Source: Phycisphaerae bacterium (GTDB lineage Bacteria; Planctomycetota; Phycisphaerae; UBA1845; PWPN01). From it: a stretch of DNA of 64,000 bases. Positions 44,343 to 53,732 of this stretch are shown piece after piece. The DNA lies in assembly GCA_018003015.1 (NCBI GenBank), contig JAGNEZ010000024.1, positions 1 through 64,000 of the forward strand. Direction: 5' to 3'. How positions within the stretch are numbered: the stretch's first letter is position 1; each line of letters begins with the position of its first letter. The notes beneath the pieces were generated by a model. The model ran no database searches and was not told the DNA's origin. It saw only the letters and a list, made by a program, of their open reading frames with translations. The translations under genes and the position numbers were made by a program.

Positions 44343-46844
44343 TCAACTCATGGGAAGGCGGTTGGAGCGTTCCGCCGCAGCTTCCTCCTTGCGGCTCGGG
44401 CCAGCGCGGCGAAGTGCGTCGAGTACCGCGCGTTGGGTCAGTATCTCGTCGAGCAGGATCGGGGCGTCGGGCTGATGGGCCGGGATGATGACGTACATAG
44501 GCACTCCCGAGCGTTTGAAGCGGTCGAGATCCTCCTTGATCTCGGGGTTGAACGAGGTGTAGTCGGCCTTGAATGGAAGGACGCCGCCCTCACGTATCGC
44601 TTGTCTGACCGCCGCGGTGTTGAGAACCAGCTTCTCGTTGGCCTTGCAGTTGACGCACCATTCGGCGGTGTAGTCGATCAGCACGGTTCGGCCCGCGTTC
44701 ACCTCTGCCAAGGCTCTCGCTCGGGTGTAGGGCAACCAGGGGATTTCGTCGCCGGACCAGTCGAGTTCGCCGGGCTTTCCGGCCATGCTCCCGAGCCGCA
44801 GCCTGTCCTGGGCGGCGAGGAGATCCGGGATCGTGTTCCAGTAGCGGAAGCACACCAGCCAACCGCCGACGAGCACGGCACCGCAGGCCAGGTAGTACAT
44901 CGCTCTTGTTATCCGTGGATCTCCGAAGCGCACGTGACCGTACACCCGGGCAGCGGCTGCGACGCAGAGCAGGAAGGCCAAGGTCTGAATCAAGCCTCGC
45001 CCGCCGAGCTGGGCGGACAACGGATTCAGCAGGAAGACCACCGTGCCCAGCAGGCAGAAGGCCATGACGTGTTCGAAGGTCTTCATCCACGGTCCGGCCT
45101 TGGGCACGACTTTCAGCCAAGCCGGCTTGGCCGCCAGGATCGCGTATGGCAGGGCCATACCCAGGCCCGCGACCATGAAGATCATCACCCCAGCGAATGG
45201 AGTCTGCTGAACCGCGAAGGCGATCGCGACACTAAGGAAAGGCGCGGTGCAGGCCGTACCCAGCAGCGTGGCCAGCAGGCCCATGCCGAAGGCGCTGAGG
45301 TGGCCTTCCTGTTGAACCTTGTCCCCGAGCTCGTTCACCACCCGCGGCGGGTAGATGGCGAAGACGCCGAACAGGCTCATGGCAAAGGCAGTCACGACCG
45401 CGGCCAGGGCGATGGTGACTTGCGGCCGCTGGAACAAGCCGCCCCACTGCTGACCCAAGCCGACGATCAGAACGCCCAGCACCGCGAACGAGACCAGGAT
45501 GCCTGCGGAGAAGGCGAGGCCGAGAGTGAAGACTCGGATTCGGCTTTCCTTGGCTTGCTGCACGAAGGAGAGGATCTTGATCGAGATCACTGGGAGCACG
45601 CAGGGCATGAGATTGAGAATGAGCCCGCCCAGGAAAGCCATAAGCAGGTAGCCCAGGAGACCCAGCCGGGCGAGAGAGGCCTGCAGGCGCTGCAGCCAGG
45701 ACTGGTCGGGCTCAGCGGGGCCCACCTGGCCTGCTTTGGTTTCCGTCGGCAGGGCGCTCGAGGTTGGAGTCGGTGCGGCTCCAAACAGATCCGTATAAAC
45801 GGGGGTCACGTTCTCGTCGGGCCGGGCGACCGGGAGGATCAATTCCCACTCGGCGGCGGTTGGCCTCTGACAGGACAAGGTCTTGTCGTCGCAAGCCTGG
45901 TAGGTAGCCACGCCGCTGATGCGGAGTCTCCCAGCATCGATTCGCTTGTCCGCCTCCACGGGCAGGAGCACCACCACGCGGCCGGTGTACAAGGACATCT
46001 CGCCGATCTCGCTCTTCTTGACGGTCGCCGACGGGAAGATGGGTCGGCCGATGATCAGCCCCTCGGTGGCGTCGTTGAAGACCTCGGTGGGGATGAGCCC
46101 CTCGATGGTCGGCTTGTTCGAGTTGAGGTGGTAATGGTCCTCGACCTCCAGAACGACGGCCACCTGGAATCTGGAGCCGGGTTTGATTCTGTCCACGCTG
46201 GGGGCGACCCAGAGTCTCTTGAGGTTCCTGGCCTGGTCCATGGGCAAGGGCAACACGTTCTGGGCACGGCTGAAGACATCCGCGTTAGCCGGTTTGGCTT
46301 CGTTTGGCGCGGAGACCACGGGCAGCTCGAGGGACAGGTCCTGGCTCTCCTGTTTACATAAATCCTTACACACCAACCACTTTGCTTTGACGGAGATCGT
46401 GACCTTCCCTCCGGCGGCGAGGCTCTCGGGCACGGCGAGGGTAGTGAGCAGGATCGGCTCATCGGACATGATGAAGGTGTGGTCGCCGACGGCGTCGATG
46501 TGCCGAGTAGGCGGAGGGAACCGTACGGGCCCGACGCTGAAAGCCGGGGGCAGTTGCCATGCGAACGATGGCTCCAGCCCACCCTCGCCCCGGTTCCGCC
46601 AGTAGATGTGCCAATCGGCCTTGATCTCGAATGCCAAGGCCAATCCGATCTGCTGGCCGGGCACGACGGCGGTCTTGTCGGCCAGGAGCCGGACCTTGGC
46701 GATGGTGTCCTCCTCGGGTTCAGCGGTTGGTCTGCCGGGCGTCAAGAGCCGTGGTGTATTGGACGCCGCCCACGTGGCCGAGGCCAACAGGCTGATTGCG
46801 CCCAGTGCGGCAAAAATGATACGAAGGCGTTGCCAGGATCTCAT
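44343..46844 (-). CDS. Protein-disulfide reductase DsbD-like
   Basis: 833 residues. ATG 46844 is preferred over ATG 46850 because GAGG (revcomp of 46851-46854) is then correctly spaced. Signal peptide about 1-25 (IIFAALGAISLLASATWAA). A periplasmic N-terminal domain (about 40-360) is of the DsbC-interacting/DsbD-alpha-like kind with ADWHIYWRNRGEGG and WLVCKDLCKQE. A DsbD-beta membrane domain carries LMPCVLPVISIKIL and LLGTACTAPFL, the two electron-carrying Cys. A thioredoxin-like C-terminal domain has YTAEWCVNCKAN (Cys730, Cys733). It moves electrons from cytoplasmic thioredoxin to periplasmic proteins. A perfect TATAAT lies upstream. Confidence 0.95.
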   Translation of the reverse strand: MRSWQRLRIIFAALGAISLLASATWAASNTPRLLTPGRPTAEPEEDTIAKVRLLADKTAVVPGQQIGLALAFEIKADWHIYWRNRGEGGLEPSFAWQLPPAFSVGPVRFPPPTRHIDAVGDHTFIMSDEPILLTTLAVPESLAAGGKVTISVKAKWLVCKDLCKQESQDLSLELPVVSAPNEAKPANADVFSRAQNVLPLPMDQARNLKRLWVAPSVDRIKPGSRFQVAVVLEVEDHYHLNSNKPTIEGLIPTEVFNDATEGLIIGRPIFPSATVKKSEIGEMSLYTGRVVVLLPVEADKRIDAGRLRISGVATYQACDDKTLSCQRPTAAEWELILPVARPDENVTPVYTDLFGAAPTPTSSALPTETKAGQVGPAEPDQSWLQRLQASLARLGLLGYLLMAFLGGLILNLMPCVLPVISIKILSFVQQAKESRIRVFTLGLAFSAGILVSFAVLGVLIVGLGQQWGGLFQRPQVTIALAAVVTAFAMSLFGVFAIYPPRVVNELGDKVQQEGHLSAFGMGLLATLLGTACTAPFLSVAIAFAVQQTPFAGVMIFMVAGLGMALPYAILAAKPAWLKVVPKAGPWMKTFEHVMAFCLLGTVVFLLNPLSAQLGGRGLIQTLAFLLCVAAAARVYGHVRFGDPRITRAMYYLACGAVLVGGWLVCFRYWNTIPDLLAAQDRLRLGSMAGKPGELDWSGDEIPWLPYTRARALAEVNAGRTVLIDYTAEWCVNCKANEKLVLNTAAVRQAIREGGVLPFKADYTSFNPEIKEDLDRFKRSGVPMYVIIPAHQPDAPILLDEILTQRAVLDALRRAGPSRKEEAAAERSNRLPMS

Positions 46845-46881
46845 ACGCATCCTCACTGCTGAGAGAACACAACGGGGGACC

Positions 46882-46887
46882 ATTATA
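46882..46887 (-). promoter_or_regulatory. TATAAT -10 box upstream of dsbD
   Basis: A perfect consensus TATAAT on the minus strand, about 38 bases before the ATG. No convincing -35 lies 16-18 bp further up, so an activator or extended element may be needed. Confidence 0.45.
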
Positions 46888-47145
46888 TCCCGGTGTTGCG
46901 GACTGCCTATCCCGGCGATGCGGACCGCCGCGCCGGAAGTGTGAAGCGACAGTTGAGGCGTGGGCACAGGATGGGTGGGGTAACCGCCGGGTGGAGGTTT
47001 ATCGAAGTACAGAGAAGTATTCGGCGAGTCGCGGTGAGCGGTCAGTTCCAGGCGACCGGGAAGAGCGACGGGCATGAATCGCCAAGAGGACGAGACGCGA
47101 GGAATAGAACATGAACAGACAACGCCGACACGGACGGCCTACAAA

Positions 47146-47823
47146 TCACCCTGACGCCCTTTTGTGGCGAAGGAGTGTCGCGCCGAGTCCGAGCAGGAGG
47201 AGCATGGTGGGCTCGGGGACGCCGGTAATCTCGAGGTTGTCGAAGGCGAACTTGTCGTTGCCGGGGCCTTCGACCAGGTCGTCCAGGCGAAGCTGGACGT
47301 AGGGCCGATCGTTGATTGCGGTGGTGCCGGCCAGATCGAGCACGACCGTGCCCCAGGTATCGGTCGACCAGCCAGGGGTGATGGCCTGGTTGTCGGCGAC
47401 CTGAGTCCACGCTCCGTCGGTGGTCGTGCGGTAGGCGAAGTCAAAGCTGATCGCCAGCTCGGACTTGTAGTCCCAGCGGACCTTGAGAGCACTGAAACCG
47501 GTGGTATTGAGGGTGATTATCGCCGCGGCATCGTTTTCCGATCCGGACTTGTTGATGTCATCCCATGCCGCCGCCTGACCGGCGATATGGGCAACGCCGG
47601 CGGCGTCGGTGCAGGCGATGCCGTTCTTGCCGTTGGCATCAATACCGCTGCCGTACAGTACCAGGGTCGGCGGGGTGACGGTATTGAAGTAAGCCGGCTT
47701 TTCGGTGTAGTACGCGCTGCTATCGCCAAAATCCCAGACCGCCAACACAGCAGCCAAAGAAGGCTGGGCGAGCAGTAGTACCCCCGCGACGACACTGATC
47801 GTGCCCACTTTGTGCGCTTTCAT
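47146..47823 (-). CDS. PEP-CTERM sorting-signal protein
   Basis: 225 residues with GGAGGGAG just before the ATG. Signal peptide 1-24 (VAGVLLLAQPSLA). A beta-rich extracellular domain (VLAVWDFGDSSAYYTEKPAYF, VRWDYKSELAISFDFAYRTT, FAFDNLEITG) is followed by the sorting tail VPEP, a hydrophobic helix (TMLLLLGLGATLL) and basic RHKR. Exosortase cleaves such tails and anchors or releases the protein in exopolysaccharide-rich envelopes. The exosortase gene is not in the window. It follows the Rnf-like genes by about 250 bases and has no obvious functional tie to them. Confidence 0.94.
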   Translation of the reverse strand: MKAHKVGTISVVAGVLLLAQPSLAAVLAVWDFGDSSAYYTEKPAYFNTVTPPTLVLYGSGIDANGKNGIACTDAAGVAHIAGQAAAWDDINKSGSENDAAAIITLNTTGFSALKVRWDYKSELAISFDFAYRTTTDGAWTQVADNQAITPGWSTDTWGTVVLDLAGTTAINDRPYVQLRLDDLVEGPGNDKFAFDNLEITGVPEPTMLLLLGLGATLLRHKRASG

Positions 47824-48071
47824 TTTCTCCCTCCAGCGTCAGGACACGCACGCGTTCTCGAGGCCTTGACGGTTGCATCCAGCCGTTCATCAGTATGGGG
47901 TCCTCGATCGAAGAAGTCAACTCTCCTCCATTCGCTGGGTGAGCGAGAGGAGGTTGAAGTCGCCGGGCGAGCACTTGTCTGGACAATCGCAGGGCGCGAG
48001 TGCCTGGATCTAAACACGGTTCTGGATGACAGGGCCCCTTGATGCCGCGAGGCCCAGTTCAGGTCGGGATT

Positions 48072-49250
48072 TCAGGCCGAGAGGTTAACGCCGAACGTAC
48101 GGCGGCGGGTGAGGCGGTTGATGGCCGGGACGCAAGTGTTGGCCAGAAGCAGTGCCCAGTAGGCCTCTGCGGGGAGTCCCACGACGGTTCTGAGGATCAT
48201 GGTCGTTCCGCCGATGATCAGGCCAAAGAGCAGATGGCCGCGGACGGTGAGTGGTGAACTGGTCGGATCGGCCGCCAGGATAAACAGGACCAGGGGGAAG
48301 GCTCCGGCGGTGAGCTGGTAGGCCACATAGGCCAGGCCTACGGGCAGGCCTTCGTTGAAAAGAAGTCCCGGGAACCACTGACTCTGGACCGGCTGACCCT
48401 GCGGCTGGAACTGCGCGGGGGCGATCAGAGCGACGGTCGTCGCTGCCGCCAGGCCGGCCAGCAGCGTGGACCATCGCAGGAAGCCGCGCCAGGTCAGCAA
48501 CAGACCGGCGACCAGGATTGCCAGGACGGGCGCCTCGCCGAGCGAGCCGCCGGCTACGCCGAAGAGGGTATCGGGCCAAGGGGGCATGGCATCGCTCACC
48601 AGGCGAGCGACGGCCTCGGCGGGTGATCCCGTGGCATCGACCGGCAGTACGGAACGAAGCGCGTCGGCTGGCCGGTTCACACACCAGGCCTCGATTCCGG
48701 GCGGCAACGGCTGGCTGCTCCACTGGGCCAGGGGGGGCAAATCTCTTGCCAGGTAGAGGTTACCTGAACCCAACCGCTCAGAAGCCAGCACTGGCCAGCG
48801 AGCGGGGCTGAGTTGCTCTTCGAAGAGGAGTTGGGTGATGACCCGCCCGAGGGCCACCGGGTGCCAGACGTAGTTGCCGATCCCGCCCTGGATCATCTGG
48901 CCGGCCAGGACGGCCAGGGCGGAGGTTGTGACCACGACCTCCCAACCCACGGTGGGGGGCAAGGTGCAGGCGACCAGCATACCCACGAGCAGGGTGTAGC
49001 TTTCCGACCACGATCGCCCGCGCCAGGTCAGGGCGTTGAACGCCGCCTCGACCAGCAGGGCCACTGCCACGGCGATCGCCAGGACGCGAATCGTGTGCCA
49101 GCCGAACAGGGCGAGTCCTGCCGCGCAGAGGATGGCCACGGCCAGCATCAGCGTCAGGGTCATTGGGGCAGAGCCGGTCACGCCCCGCCAATGCGGCGGA
49201 CCCACAAGTCGCAACGTCCCGGGCGGTGACAACTCCGCGTCGCTCAGCAC
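48072..49250 (-). CDS. RnfD/NqrB-like membrane protein, divergent
   Basis: 392 residues, GTG start. Alignment by eye to RnfD is good in the second half: LFGVAGGSLGEAPVLAILVA (about 223-242), FPLVLFILAADPTSSPLTVRGHLLFGLIIGG and LLLANTCVPAINRLTRRR. About nine transmembrane helices. RnfD normally carries FMN covalently on the Thr of [ST]GAT; here the motif region DAVTGATPLA is DATGSPAEA (residues 205-213), with Pro210 in place of the flavinylated Thr. The protein pairs with RnfC 154 bases upstream. Subunits A, B, E and G are absent on both sides, so this is not a complete Rnf complex. Confidence 0.85.
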   Translation of the reverse strand: MLSDAELSPPGTLRLVGPPHWRGVTGSAPMTLTLMLAVAILCAAGLALFGWHTIRVLAIAVAVALLVEAAFNALTWRGRSWSESYTLLVGMLVACTLPPTVGWEVVVTTSALAVLAGQMIQGGIGNYVWHPVALGRVITQLLFEEQLSPARWPVLASERLGSGNLYLARDLPPLAQWSSQPLPPGIEAWCVNRPADALRSVLPVDATGSPAEAVARLVSDAMPPWPDTLFGVAGGSLGEAPVLAILVAGLLLTWRGFLRWSTLLAGLAAATTVALIAPAQFQPQGQPVQSQWFPGLLFNEGLPVGLAYVAYQLTAGAFPLVLFILAADPTSSPLTVRGHLLFGLIIGGTTMILRTVVGLPAEAYWALLLANTCVPAINRLTRRRTFGVNLSA

Positions 49251-49403
49251 TCGTCGCTCGCTTTCCGCACCGCATGGGCCCTCATGACCGAGTGAACCCG
49301 GCGTCCCATTTGAGCCCTCGCCGGCGAGACGGTGATCGGGGAGGGTGGAGGGAGCTTGAACGAGGTCTTCTCGCCGGGGTCACACCTGCCGGAGCAGACC
49401 GAT

Positions 49404-50723
49404 TCACACTGCATCGAGAGGCACCTGCTCTTTCAAATGGCTGATGGACTCGGACAACGGCAGTTCGGCCGGGCAGATGCAGCTGCACAGGCCGCAACCC
49501 AGGCACGCGTGCGGGTGCAGGCCGGCGGCCGCGGTCCAGTCGCCGCGTTCATCACAGTCGAGCAGTGCCACCGGGTCGAGCCCGACCGGGCAGTCGTCCT
49601 GGCACCATCCGCAACGAAGGCACAAGCCGGGATCGGGCACCCGATCGTGGTCGCGGTTCATCACCAGGATAGCGTTTGTTCGCCGGGTGACCACGGCGTC
49701 GATGCGCTCGATGGCCCGGCCGGTCATCGGAGGACCGTCCACGAGCCTGACGGTCGTGCCCACGACGCCCACATGATTCAAGACATCGGCGAAACTCGTG
49801 CCGATGGGAATCCGGTATTCCCCGGGCTGGCGGACGCCGGGGCCGGTGACGACCACGACCGAATCGGTGATGGTCTTCCCGTTGAGCACGGCGTTGGCCA
49901 GCGAGGCCAAGGCCTCGGGCTCCATCACGATGGCGTGCACGTCCTCGGTCGTTTTTCCGCAGGGTGTCTCTCGGCCGGTGACGCACCAAGTCAGCAGAAC
50001 CGGGGCCGCCTGGGGGTACTTATTCCCGACTTGAACGATTTGGAACGGCGTGTGCGCCGTTGCCTTTCTGGAGCGCATCAGGAGTCGGCGGTCGGTCCGG
50101 TCGACGACCAGGCAAGCTCTCTCCGGGCCGAGTGCCTGTCTCACCCATAGGCCCGCTCGTAGCACTGACTCGAGATCCCGAGCCATGCAGCCGGACCGGG
50201 TTTCGAGCAAGGGGTCGCGGGCGAGCCCATTGATGATGAGGTCCTGGATTCCCGCGTCGGCGGCATGGCGAAGCTGATCACCCAGTCCGATGGCCGGTTC
50301 GCGCCCGACGAGAATTCCCGCCCGATCGGCCAACTCGGCGAGGCGTTCGAGGCCCGGGCGGCCGGAGAAGTCGGGGGACGAGCCGATGGGGGATTCGAGG
50401 GTGGGAGTGAGCGTGTACTCCTCGGCAGGTCCGGTTTCGATGGTGACGGCCGGCGCGTTCGGCGACCAGGCGGTGCGTGCGCGGGAGAGTGCCACGACCC
50501 GGCCGGTGCGAGGCGAATGGACCGGCACGGCGCCCGGCCGGCAAGCTCGACCGATTGGCTGTCCCTCGGCCACCGCCTGTCCGACCCGGACGAGCGGTTC
50601 ACATGCCGGGCCGGTGTGCTGGATCATGGGCACGGTGAGCCGGGTGGGGCAGGGAAACTCCCGCATGGGCTCATGCTTGCCTACCTCCAACGGCGGGGAC
50701 AGGTACAAGCCTCCATCAAACAC
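49404..50723 (-). CDS. RnfC-like iron-sulfur protein, divergent
   Basis: 439 residues, GTG start. The N-terminal barrel-sandwich resembles RnfC (PCPTRLTVPMIQHTGPACEP, VRVGQAVAEGQPIG), the SLBB-like middle is recognisable (KYPQ, YRIPIGTSFADVL), and two 4Fe-4S clusters close it (CLRCGWCQDDCP, Cys368-378; CLGCGLCSCICP, Cys407-417). The NADH/FMN-binding hallmarks are missing: the GLGGAxFP loop reads GILVGREPAIGLGDQ, ECEPY reads LARDPLL, and GGPM reads DGPPM. So it probably binds clusters but not NADH/FMN in the usual way. It forms a two-gene unit with the RnfD-like protein. Confidence 0.85.
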   Translation of the reverse strand: MFDGGLYLSPPLEVGKHEPMREFPCPTRLTVPMIQHTGPACEPLVRVGQAVAEGQPIGRACRPGAVPVHSPRTGRVVALSRARTAWSPNAPAVTIETGPAEEYTLTPTLESPIGSSPDFSGRPGLERLAELADRAGILVGREPAIGLGDQLRHAADAGIQDLIINGLARDPLLETRSGCMARDLESVLRAGLWVRQALGPERACLVVDRTDRRLLMRSRKATAHTPFQIVQVGNKYPQAAPVLLTWCVTGRETPCGKTTEDVHAIVMEPEALASLANAVLNGKTITDSVVVVTGPGVRQPGEYRIPIGTSFADVLNHVGVVGTTVRLVDGPPMTGRAIERIDAVVTRRTNAILVMNRDHDRVPDPGLCLRCGWCQDDCPVGLDPVALLDCDERGDWTAAAGLHPHACLGCGLCSCICPAELPLSESISHLKEQVPLDAV

Positions 50724-50861
50724 TCGAGGTGTCGGCGATAATCGGCGAAGACGAATGGATCAGTACTCCATGCCGGCCCGTGATGCCGTCCTTTGAGCGG
50801 GCGGGGAGCAGCATCGCAAGAAGGGAGACTCGTCGCACCAGACAGTCAATCGCTGTCCGCC

Positions 50862-52472
50862 TCATCTTGTTGTTGCGGCCCTCAGCTCACCCGAGAGATC
50901 CACACCGTCCAGAGTATACTGCCTCAGCCGTTCACCGTCGCCCAGCAGGCCGATGAGGGTAGGGGTCACATCGACCAGACGGCCGCAGGGAATGGTTCCC
51001 CCGGGAGCAAGGCCGGGGCCAGCGAAATAGAGGGGGATGAGCATATCGCCGGCGAGGCACGACCCGTGACCGGCTTTCTGTGACAGGCTGAAGTCCCAGC
51101 CCTGGGCGGCGAAGAGGATCACATCGCCGGCCCGTGGCGAGTCGAACATCCCGACCGTCTGGGGGACGAAGTCGGGATGTGTCGTGCCGATCGTCGCCCG
51201 CAACCAGTCGCGCGAGGTGTGCCACCCCGCCTGGACGAAGGCTGCCAGCTCCGCCGGTTGGGCGTAGCCCAGCGGGTCGCCGCGATGGACGAGAAGTCGG
51301 TACCGGACCTGGTCGCCGTCGCGGGATCGCTCGATAGTGGCCGCTCCCCGGCTGGACCAGAGCCGGACGCGGTCTGGTCCGTCACGGGCCAGCACCCCGT
51401 CGACGGCCGGCAGTTCCGCCAGATGAGGTTCGGACTCGATGAAAGATGCCACTTCAGTGCAGGTTGGGGTTGCGTCCCACCCCTGGCGACCGCGCAGATG
51501 AATCGCGGCCATCCGGTCGGCACCGATCACCAGGAACGCATCGTACCTCTCCAATGCCGTGCGGAAAGCGGCGCGACTGTTGCCTTGCAGCGGCGTTTCA
51601 CGGCAGTTCAGGGCTCGTCGATCCTCGAGCCATTTGCCGAGGTCCAGGTGCCGATCTGGTTCGACTGCCGGCATGCCATGGTCGCTCACCAGCACGTAGT
51701 ATGTGCGATCACCCAAGCCGGCCCGGTCGATGGCGTCGGTCATTCGTCCCACGGCGATGTCGAGATCTCTCACTGCTTGGTCATATTGCGGTGAGTTCGG
51801 TCCGAAACGGTGACCGACTTCGTCGACCGCGGGGAAGTAGGTCATGATCACGCTGGGCCACCGCTTCTCGCGGTTGGCGAGGGCGGCCACAGCAGGCAGC
51901 CGATCCGGCACACTCCGATCGACTGCCCCATGGAGACCCAAGATCCAGTTGCGGCGGAATGTGTGGTAGCCATCGATCGAACGAGTCACGCCGCGATAGG
52001 TGTGAAGCTGGATGTTCAGCGTGAAGTGGTCACCGAGGATGCTGTAGAGCGTAGGGACGGCGAGGTGCTCGTTGACCACGCGGTAGGTGTTCAGCGTCAT
52101 GTAGGAGTAGCTTTCCAGCGACTCACGGTTAAGCCAGGTATTGCCGGGGATTCCATGATGACCTGGGAACAAGCCGGTCACCAAGGACGAGCAGTTGGCG
52201 TAGGTGACGGTGGGCAGGCTGTCCACCGCCTGGTCGACACGGATTCCGCCCTGGACGAAGCGGCGGGTGATGTGGGGCAGTTGGCCGGCCGCGACCAGCT
52301 CGTCGAACCGGGCGCGATGAAGGCCGTCGGGGAAGAAGACAAGCACGGATCGTGGTGGGCGAACCACGTCGTTGTTCAGATGGATGCGCACCGGCCCCGG
52401 CTCGCCGCATCCGGCGAAAGCGGCCGCCAGAGCGGTGGGAACGGCCCAAGTCAAGAGGCGGTACGCGCTCAC
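50862..52472 (-). CDS. Alkaline-phosphatase-superfamily lipoprotein (nucleotide pyrophosphatase/phosphodiesterase type)
   Basis: 536 residues from GTG 52472, which gives a lipoprotein-like signal (LLTWAVPTALAAAFAGC; Cys near residue 22). A longer frame to 52595 has no signal and is less likely. The metal-binding core is clear: VLVFFPDGLHRARF with the first Asp, SLPTVTYANCSSLVTGLFPG with the catalytic Thr, YFPAVDEVGHRFGP and VLVSDHGMPAVEP supplying further Asp/His zinc ligands. This pattern fits type I phosphodiesterases/pyrophosphatases that cleave nucleotides or phospholipid headgroups outside the cell. The start is the least certain point. Divergent from the EEP gene across 144 bases. Confidence 0.88.
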   Translation of the reverse strand: MSAYRLLTWAVPTALAAAFAGCGEPGPVRIHLNNDVVRPPRSVLVFFPDGLHRARFDELVAAGQLPHITRRFVQGGIRVDQAVDSLPTVTYANCSSLVTGLFPGHHGIPGNTWLNRESLESYSYMTLNTYRVVNEHLAVPTLYSILGDHFTLNIQLHTYRGVTRSIDGYHTFRRNWILGLHGAVDRSVPDRLPAVAALANREKRWPSVIMTYFPAVDEVGHRFGPNSPQYDQAVRDLDIAVGRMTDAIDRAGLGDRTYYVLVSDHGMPAVEPDRHLDLGKWLEDRRALNCRETPLQGNSRAAFRTALERYDAFLVIGADRMAAIHLRGRQGWDATPTCTEVASFIESEPHLAELPAVDGVLARDGPDRVRLWSSRGAATIERSRDGDQVRYRLLVHRGDPLGYAQPAELAAFVQAGWHTSRDWLRATIGTTHPDFVPQTVGMFDSPRAGDVILFAAQGWDFSLSQKAGHGSCLAGDMLIPLYFAGPGLAPGGTIPCGRLVDVTPTLIGLLGDGERLRQYTLDGVDLSGELRAATTR

Positions 52473-52616
52473 GCCGGCATTGTATACATTCTGAACGATG
52501 CCGGCACAACAGGAGGTGGCGTGCTTGACATGGCGGTGACCGAGCGGTAGCAGTTCTGACTGAGGCATGGTCGAACCGTGCCGAAGCTGTGACAAGGATT
52601 CTGTCCTGGAGTCTCG

Positions 52617-53522
52617 ATGACATCACGCATGACTCGTCGTCGCACCGTTCGGCTGATGATCGCCGCCCTGGCGGTGCTCGCAGCCGGTTGTGGAGATCTG
52701 GCCGGACCGCAGCGCGGGCGGCAGGGCGCAGCGTCCGTCCAGCTTCGAGTGGTGACCTACAACATCCTGCATGGGGCGGGGCCGGACAAGAAGCTGGATC
52801 TGGGCCGGACGGCCGAGGTGATCAGAAGGCTGAGTCCGGACCTCGTGGCTCTTCAGGAAGTGGATAAGGGGACCAGGCGATCGGGCGGAGTGGACGAGGC
52901 GGCGGAGCTTGGTGGACTCACCGGCATGCACGCCGCCTTTGGCAAGGCCATGGACTTCGACGGCGGGCAGTACGGCGACGCGGTCCTCTCGCGGTTTCCG
53001 ATCGAGCGTACGGTCGGCCATGCCCTGCCGCACTCCAAGGACCGCGAGCCGCGGCAGGCTCTGGAGGTTCACGTGAGCGTGCCGGTCGACGGACCGCCGA
53101 GCGGCAAGCCGGGCGGTGGGCGGCGGGCCGAGTCCTGGTCGGTGCGGTTCATTTCCACGCACTGGGACCACCTCAACGATGACGTTGATCGTGTCCTGCA
53201 GGCGAAGGCGGTCGCGGAACTGGCGGCGACGGAGCCGGTGGTGCCGGTCATTCTGGCCGGTGACTTGAACGCGGAGCCGGGCAGTGTCCCGCTGGCGGCG
53301 TTGGGTGCGGGCTGGCTGGACACGACCCCGGCCGCTCCGGAGCCTTCTTTTCCCAGTGACCGACCGACAATCCGCATCGACTTCATCTTCGCCCGCCCCG
53401 CGAACCACTGGCGGGGCGTTTCCGCGGAAGTAGTGCACGAGCCGTGGGCGTCGGATCACCGGCCGGTACTGGCGGTTCTGGAGTTGTTGCCCGCTCCGCA
53501 GGGCCGGCCGCAATCGGAGTAG
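52617..53522 (+). CDS. Endonuclease/exonuclease/phosphatase (EEP) family lipoprotein
   Basis: 301 residues. Lipoprotein signal: basic start, hydrophobic LMIAALAVLAAGC with Cys25 as the lipidated residue. EEP motifs: VVTYNILHG (Asn), LVALQEVDKG (Glu), FISTHWDHL (His), LAGDLNAEPG (Asp/Asn), RIDFIFARP (Asp) and ASDHRPVLA (final Asp-His). The family covers nucleases, sphingomyelinase- and inositol-polyphosphate-type phosphatases; the lipoprotein form points to phosphate scavenging at the cell surface. Together with the divergent phosphodiesterase lipoprotein it suggests extracellular phosphate-ester hydrolysis. TGGAG is seven bases before the ATG. Confidence 0.92.
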   Translation: MTSRMTRRRTVRLMIAALAVLAAGCGDLAGPQRGRQGAASVQLRVVTYNILHGAGPDKKLDLGRTAEVIRRLSPDLVALQEVDKGTRRSGGVDEAAELGGLTGMHAAFGKAMDFDGGQYGDAVLSRFPIERTVGHALPHSKDREPRQALEVHVSVPVDGPPSGKPGGGRRAESWSVRFISTHWDHLNDDVDRVLQAKAVAELAATEPVVPVILAGDLNAEPGSVPLAALGAGWLDTTPAAPEPSFPSDRPTIRIDFIFARPANHWRGVSAEVVHEPWASDHRPVLAVLELLPAPQGRPQSE

Positions 53523-53732
53523 CGACCGGCAGGCAAATCGAGCCGAAACGGCCATGCTGGATCGCGGTTGGATGAGGAGGTTTTGAGGCGGGAAGCTGCT
53601 GCTCTGCCAAGGGGCGTCGATCGCTCCTACTGGCTGGGCAGCTCATACGGGTCGCACCGGATAGCGTTACCTTCGAGCCCCAGCGAGCCACCGAGAGGGA
53701 TGAGCGAAGTCAGCCCCCAGCCATCCCAGCGC

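Noticed and set aside
44433-46361. 642-codon plus-strand ORF
   Set aside because: Antisense to dsbD; Gln/Gly/His-rich composition typical of a GC shadow.
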